From: CAVTWY01 sp963738575 | GTDB lineage: Bacteria > Pseudomonadota > Gammaproteobacteria > Burkholderiales > Burkholderiaceae_C | Direction: 5' to 3' | Assembly: GCA_963738575.1 (NCBI GenBank) | Contig: CAVTWY010000001.1 | Span: forward strand, 1-64,000 | Length of the DNA stretch: 64,000 nt | In this document: in pieces, positions 61,117 to 64,000 of the stretch | Layout of the letters: each line of letters opens with the position of its first letter | Position numbering within the stretch: position 1 is the stretch's first letter | Position numbers and translations under genes: made by a program | Notes under the pieces: model-generated | The model's database searches: none | The model's input: the letters and a program-made list of their open reading frames with translations, nothing else | Told to the model about the DNA's origin: nothing

Positions 61117-61187
61117 CCAGGCTCCGACCCGCGCATCGGGTGTGCCGCTGGGGCATGGGATGGGGCCATGCGCTGTACATTTGTCGA

Positions 61188-61973
61188 ATGAACGAAACGG
61201 TACAAAACACCAAGTTGTCGGCCAAGAGAGCGGTGAAAACCACTGCCTTCAAGAAGGTGGTGATGTCTTCGGCAAGGCACACAGCAAATGCGCCAGCAGT
61301 CGTGGCAGCAACCGACGATCGGGTGAAGGCGCCTCAACGCGGTGCCCGTTTGGCCCTGCGCACCAACGACCCCGAGCGCACGATGGCCAACATCCTGGAG
61401 GTGGCCACGCACGAATTTTCGGAGAACGGCTTGGCGGGCGCTCGCATCGACGAAATCGCAGCGGCGATGCGCACCAGCAAGCGCATGATTTATTACTACT
61501 TTGGCAGCAAAGAAGGGCTGTACCTTTCGGTGCTAGAAAACGCGTATCAGCGCATTCGCACCATCGAGGCCGACTTGCACCTGGAAGACTTGCCCCCCAT
61601 GGAGGCCCTGAGCAAGTTGGTGGCTCACACCGTGGACTACCAGTTCGCCAACCCCGATTTTGTTCGGCTGGTGATGAACGAAAACATGCTCAAAGGCGCC
61701 TACATAGCGCGCAGCAAGGCGATTCAAAAGCTCAACGTGCCGGCCATTGATCGGTTGCGTGAGGTGTACGAGCGAGGTGTCAAAGCGGGGGTTTTTCGCG
61801 CGGGGCTGGATGCCGTCGACTTGCACATGACCATCAGTGCCTTTGCCGTTTTCAACGTGGCCAACCGGCACACCTTTTCGGTGATCTTCAAGCGCGACAT
61901 GGCCGACCCCACGGTTTTTGCGGCGCGCAAGGCCGTGATTGTTGAGACGTTGCAGCGGTTTGTGCAGCGGTAG
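61188..61973 (+). CDS. TetR family regulator of the TRAP transporter
   Basis: 261 residues from the ATG at 61188. A long basic Lys/Ala-rich head (1-58) precedes the helix-turn-helix (ILEVATHEFSENGLAGARIDEIAAAMRTSKRMIYYYFGSKEGLYLSVL, about 65-115), and a helical ligand domain follows (YQFANPDFVRLVMNENMLKGAYIARSK). It is directly upstream of the TRAP operon with operator-like palindromes between them, so it probably represses that transporter until its substrate appears. Confidence 0.86.
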   Translation: MNETVQNTKLSAKRAVKTTAFKKVVMSSARHTANAPAVVAATDDRVKAPQRGARLALRTNDPERTMANILEVATHEFSENGLAGARIDEIAAAMRTSKRMIYYYFGSKEGLYLSVLENAYQRIRTIEADLHLEDLPPMEALSKLVAHTVDYQFANPDFVRLVMNENMLKGAYIARSKAIQKLNVPAIDRLREVYERGVKAGVFRAGLDAVDLHMTISAFAVFNVANRHTFSVIFKRDMADPTVFAARKAVIVETLQRFVQR

Positions 61974-62014
61974 TGGCGGGGCGCGCCGCCCTTTTTGAAC
62001 CCCAGTCCAGAAAA

Positions 62015-62055
62015 CATCGGGTTTTCACCGATGATTTAATACTAACTAGTTCGTA
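62015..62055. promoter_or_regulatory. two palindromic sites between the TetR gene and the TRAP operon
   Basis: CATCGG and CCGATG pair with a seven-base gap (62015-62033), and TACTAACTAGTTCGTA (62040-62055) is a 16-base palindrome with one mismatched pair around the perfect core AACTAGTT. The second overlaps the region where a -10 box (TAATAC, 62037-62042) would start the TRAP transcript. TetR-type repressors often bind such sites. Confidence 0.5.
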
Positions 62056-62102
62056 CATTTCTACTCGTTCAACAACTTTTGACTGCTCTTGAGGGCTACA
62101 AA

Positions 62103-62699
62103 GTGAACGAATCGCAAACCAAGCCGCCGTCCGCGGCACCTGGAAACACCCTGTTGAACGGTGCAGCCTCGTTCATCAACCACCTGCTGGCGCTTTTGTT
62201 GCTGGCCATGGTGGTGATGGTGTTTGGCAACGTTGTGCTGCGCTACGTCTTCAACTCGGGCATCGCGGTCAGCGAAGAGTTGTCGCGCTGGGCGTTTGTA
62301 TGGCTCACTTTTTTGGGTGCCATCGTTGCACTCAAAGAGCACGCGCATCTGGGCACTGATGTGCTGACGTCGCGCCTGCCGCCATTGGGCAAGCGTGTTT
62401 GCGCCGTGTTGTCGTTGCTGCTGATGTTGGCCGTCACGTGGTTGATTTTTTCGGGCAGTTGGACGCAGGTGAAGATCAATGCCGAGGTTGAGGCACCCGT
62501 CACCGGATGGTCGATGGCCGTGGTGTACATGGCCGGCGTCGTGTTTGCTGTACCGGCTTTCTTGTTATTGCTGCGTGAGTTTTGGCGTGTGATCAGCGGC
62601 AAAGCAAGCGACGCTGAGCTGGCGATGACGCAAGAGTCGGAAGACTTGGCACACCTCGATACCAGTGGCGGCTCCGTGGGCCGCGGGAGCAAGCCATGA
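62103..62699 (+). CDS. TRAP transporter small permease (DctQ)
   Basis: 198 residues from the GTG at 62103, which has GAGGG eight bases upstream; an in-frame TTG at 62079 is less likely. Four membrane helices in the DctQ pattern: LLALLLLAMVVMVFGNVVLRYVFNSGIAVSEELSRWAFVWLTFLGAIVALKEHAHLGTDVL, then VLSLLLMLAVTWLIFSGSW and VYMAGVVFAVPAFLLLL. It pairs with DctM in a sodium-driven importer of organic acids. Overlaps dctM by 4 bases. Confidence 0.92.
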   Translation: MNESQTKPPSAAPGNTLLNGAASFINHLLALLLLAMVVMVFGNVVLRYVFNSGIAVSEELSRWAFVWLTFLGAIVALKEHAHLGTDVLTSRLPPLGKRVCAVLSLLLMLAVTWLIFSGSWTQVKINAEVEAPVTGWSMAVVYMAGVVFAVPAFLLLLREFWRVISGKASDAELAMTQESEDLAHLDTSGGSVGRGSKP

Positions 62700-63973
62700 C
62701 GATCCTCGTGTTTCTGGGTTCGCTGCTGGGTGCCATGGCACTGGGCATGCCCATCGCCTACGCCTTGCTGGTGTGCGGCGCGGCTTTGATGTTGCACCTC
62801 AACCAGTTTGATGCGCAGATCTTGGCGCAAAACTTGGTCAATGGCGCCGACAGCTTTCCGTTGCTGGCCGTGCCGTTTTTCATGCTGGCGGGCGAGATCA
62901 TGAACGTGGGCGGATTGAGCCGCCGCATCGTCAACCTTGCGCTGGCGCTGGTGGGCCATCTGCGCGGTGGGCTTGGCTACGTCACCATCTTGGCGGCTGT
63001 AATGATGGCGGCGTTGTCGGGCTCGGCCGTGGCCGATACGGCGGCTTTGGCGGCATTGCTGCTGCCGATGATGATTCGAGCAGGCCATGACCCTGCCAAA
63101 TCGGCTGGCTTGATTGCGTCTGCGGGCATCATTGCACCTGTCATTCCTCCCTCGATTGGGTTCGTGATTTTTGGCGTTGCCGCCAACCTGTCAATTGGCA
63201 AGCTCTTCATGGCTGGCATCGTGCCCGGCATCATGCTGGGCGTTGCCATTGCGATCGCGTGGGCCTTTGTGGCCAAGCGCGAAAAAATCACCCCGCCGCC
63301 CGCCGCCAGCGCTGCCGAGCGTTGGGCAGCCTTGCGCTCATCCACGTGGGCTTTGATGTTGCCCGTGATAGTGTTGGTGGGTTTGAAGATGGGCGTGTTC
63401 ACGCCCACCGAGGCAGCCGTGGTGGCTGCCGTGTACGCGCTGTTTGTGGCCACCGTGATTTACCGCGAGATGAAGCTGTCGCAAATCGTCGACGTGTTCG
63501 TCACCGCCGCCAAAACCACCTCGGTCATCATGTTTTTGGTGGCGGCAGCGATGGTGTCGGCTTGGCTCATCACCATCGCCCAGTTGCCCCAACAACTTAC
63601 CGCGTTGCTCGAGCCCTTCATGGGCAACCAAACGCTGCTGTTGATCATCATCATGTTGATCGTCATTGCCGTTGGCACGGCGATGGACATGACGCCGACC
63701 ATATTGATCTTGACGCCGGTGTTGATGCCCATCGTCAAGGCGGCGGGCATCGACCCCATCTATTTTGGGGTGCTGTTCATCATCAACAACGCCATCGGCT
63801 TGATCACCCCCCCCGTAGGCACTGTGTTAAATGTTGTAGCCGGTGTCGGCAAGATGAAGATGGACGACGTTACTCGCGGAGTCATGCCCTTCATGATTGC
63901 TCAACTGGTGGTGCTCTTGTTGCTGGTGATGTTTCCGCAGCTGGTGCTGGGGCCCCTCAAGTGGTTCTATTGA
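62696..63973 (+). CDS. TRAP transporter large permease (DctM)
   Basis: 425 residues, about 12 membrane helices, IT superfamily. Motifs: MALGMPIAYALLVCGAALML, LLAVPFFMLAGEIMNVGGLSRRIV, MMAALSGSAVADTAALAALLLPMM, GIIAPVIPPSIGFVIFGVAA, GTAMDMTPTILILTPVLMPIVKAAGIDPIYFGVLFIINNAIGLITPPVG. It is the transporting subunit. After its stop the window ends in AACAGGAGAT, an SD for the next gene, which is expected to be the DctP solute-binding protein. Confidence 0.94.
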   Translation: MTILVFLGSLLGAMALGMPIAYALLVCGAALMLHLNQFDAQILAQNLVNGADSFPLLAVPFFMLAGEIMNVGGLSRRIVNLALALVGHLRGGLGYVTILAAVMMAALSGSAVADTAALAALLLPMMIRAGHDPAKSAGLIASAGIIAPVIPPSIGFVIFGVAANLSIGKLFMAGIVPGIMLGVAIAIAWAFVAKREKITPPPAASAAERWAALRSSTWALMLPVIVLVGLKMGVFTPTEAAVVAAVYALFVATVIYREMKLSQIVDVFVTAAKTTSVIMFLVAAAMVSAWLITIAQLPQQLTALLEPFMGNQTLLLIIIMLIVIAVGTAMDMTPTILILTPVLMPIVKAAGIDPIYFGVLFIINNAIGLITPPVGTVLNVVAGVGKMKMDDVTRGVMPFMIAQLVVLLLLVMFPQLVLGPLKWFY

Positions 63974-64000
63974 CTTTTTTTTGACGACCTAACAGGAGAT

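Overview
The window is GC-rich bacterial chromosome from a betaproteobacterium, most likely a Comamonadaceae-type member of the Burkholderiales. This is inferred from gene content and order: anmK / M23 peptidase divergent from tyrS, then a CDF transporter and dtd; rplM-rpsI followed by a DUF6776 protein, a bactofilin and erpA; a second, stand-alone infA; and DUF2239, DUF2855, DUF6352 and VF530 proteins. No rRNA, tRNA, CRISPR array, insertion sequence or prophage was found.

Layout. 0-0.7 kb: a DUF2239 gene behind a strong sigma-70-type promoter. 1-12 kb: a surface/biofilm block with a TolC, ABC transporter and HlyD type I secretion system, its likely substrate (a 1114-residue Bap/RTX adhesin with a lectin-like domain set between its RTX blocks), a small exported protein, an SGNH-like lipoprotein and an exported DUF3047 protein. 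12-15 kb: a MarR regulator and two alpha/beta hydrolases. 15-16 kb: vapBC. 16-20.5 kb: a minus-strand oxidoreductase group (HCCA isomerase, SDR, PQQ-type sugar dehydrogenase, FAD disulfide reductase). 20.5-26 kb: a TetR-controlled RND efflux operon. 26-33 kb: conserved housekeeping and unknown genes, including a second IF-1, an RRM protein and a J-domain protein. 33.5-39 kb: a fructose-type ABC operon (frcBCA plus a ROK repressor) divergent from a PfkB kinase. 39-40.8 kb: a ParE/RelE-type toxin-antitoxin pair, a GST and a collapsed LysR gene. 40.9-50.3 kb: htpG, an SrkA-type kinase, ribosomal genes, bactofilin, erpA, pirin. 50.5-55.5 kb: an accessory strip of small genes with integron attC-like sites whose R'' boxes overlap the stop codons of the adjoining genes, suggesting a cassette cluster without an integrase. 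55.6-64 kb: anmK, M23 peptidase, tyrS, CDF, dtd, and a TetR-controlled TRAP transporter operon that runs off the end.

Two themes stand out. First, several otherwise conserved genes (VF530, htpG, srkA, a DUF1801 gene, a cassette gene) each carry one single-base frameshift, so sequence error must be considered beside real decay; by contrast the LysR gene and the alpha/beta hydrolase near 51-52 kb look truly broken. Second, at least two start codons (52 and 20708) lie almost on the predicted transcription start, suggesting leaderless mRNAs.
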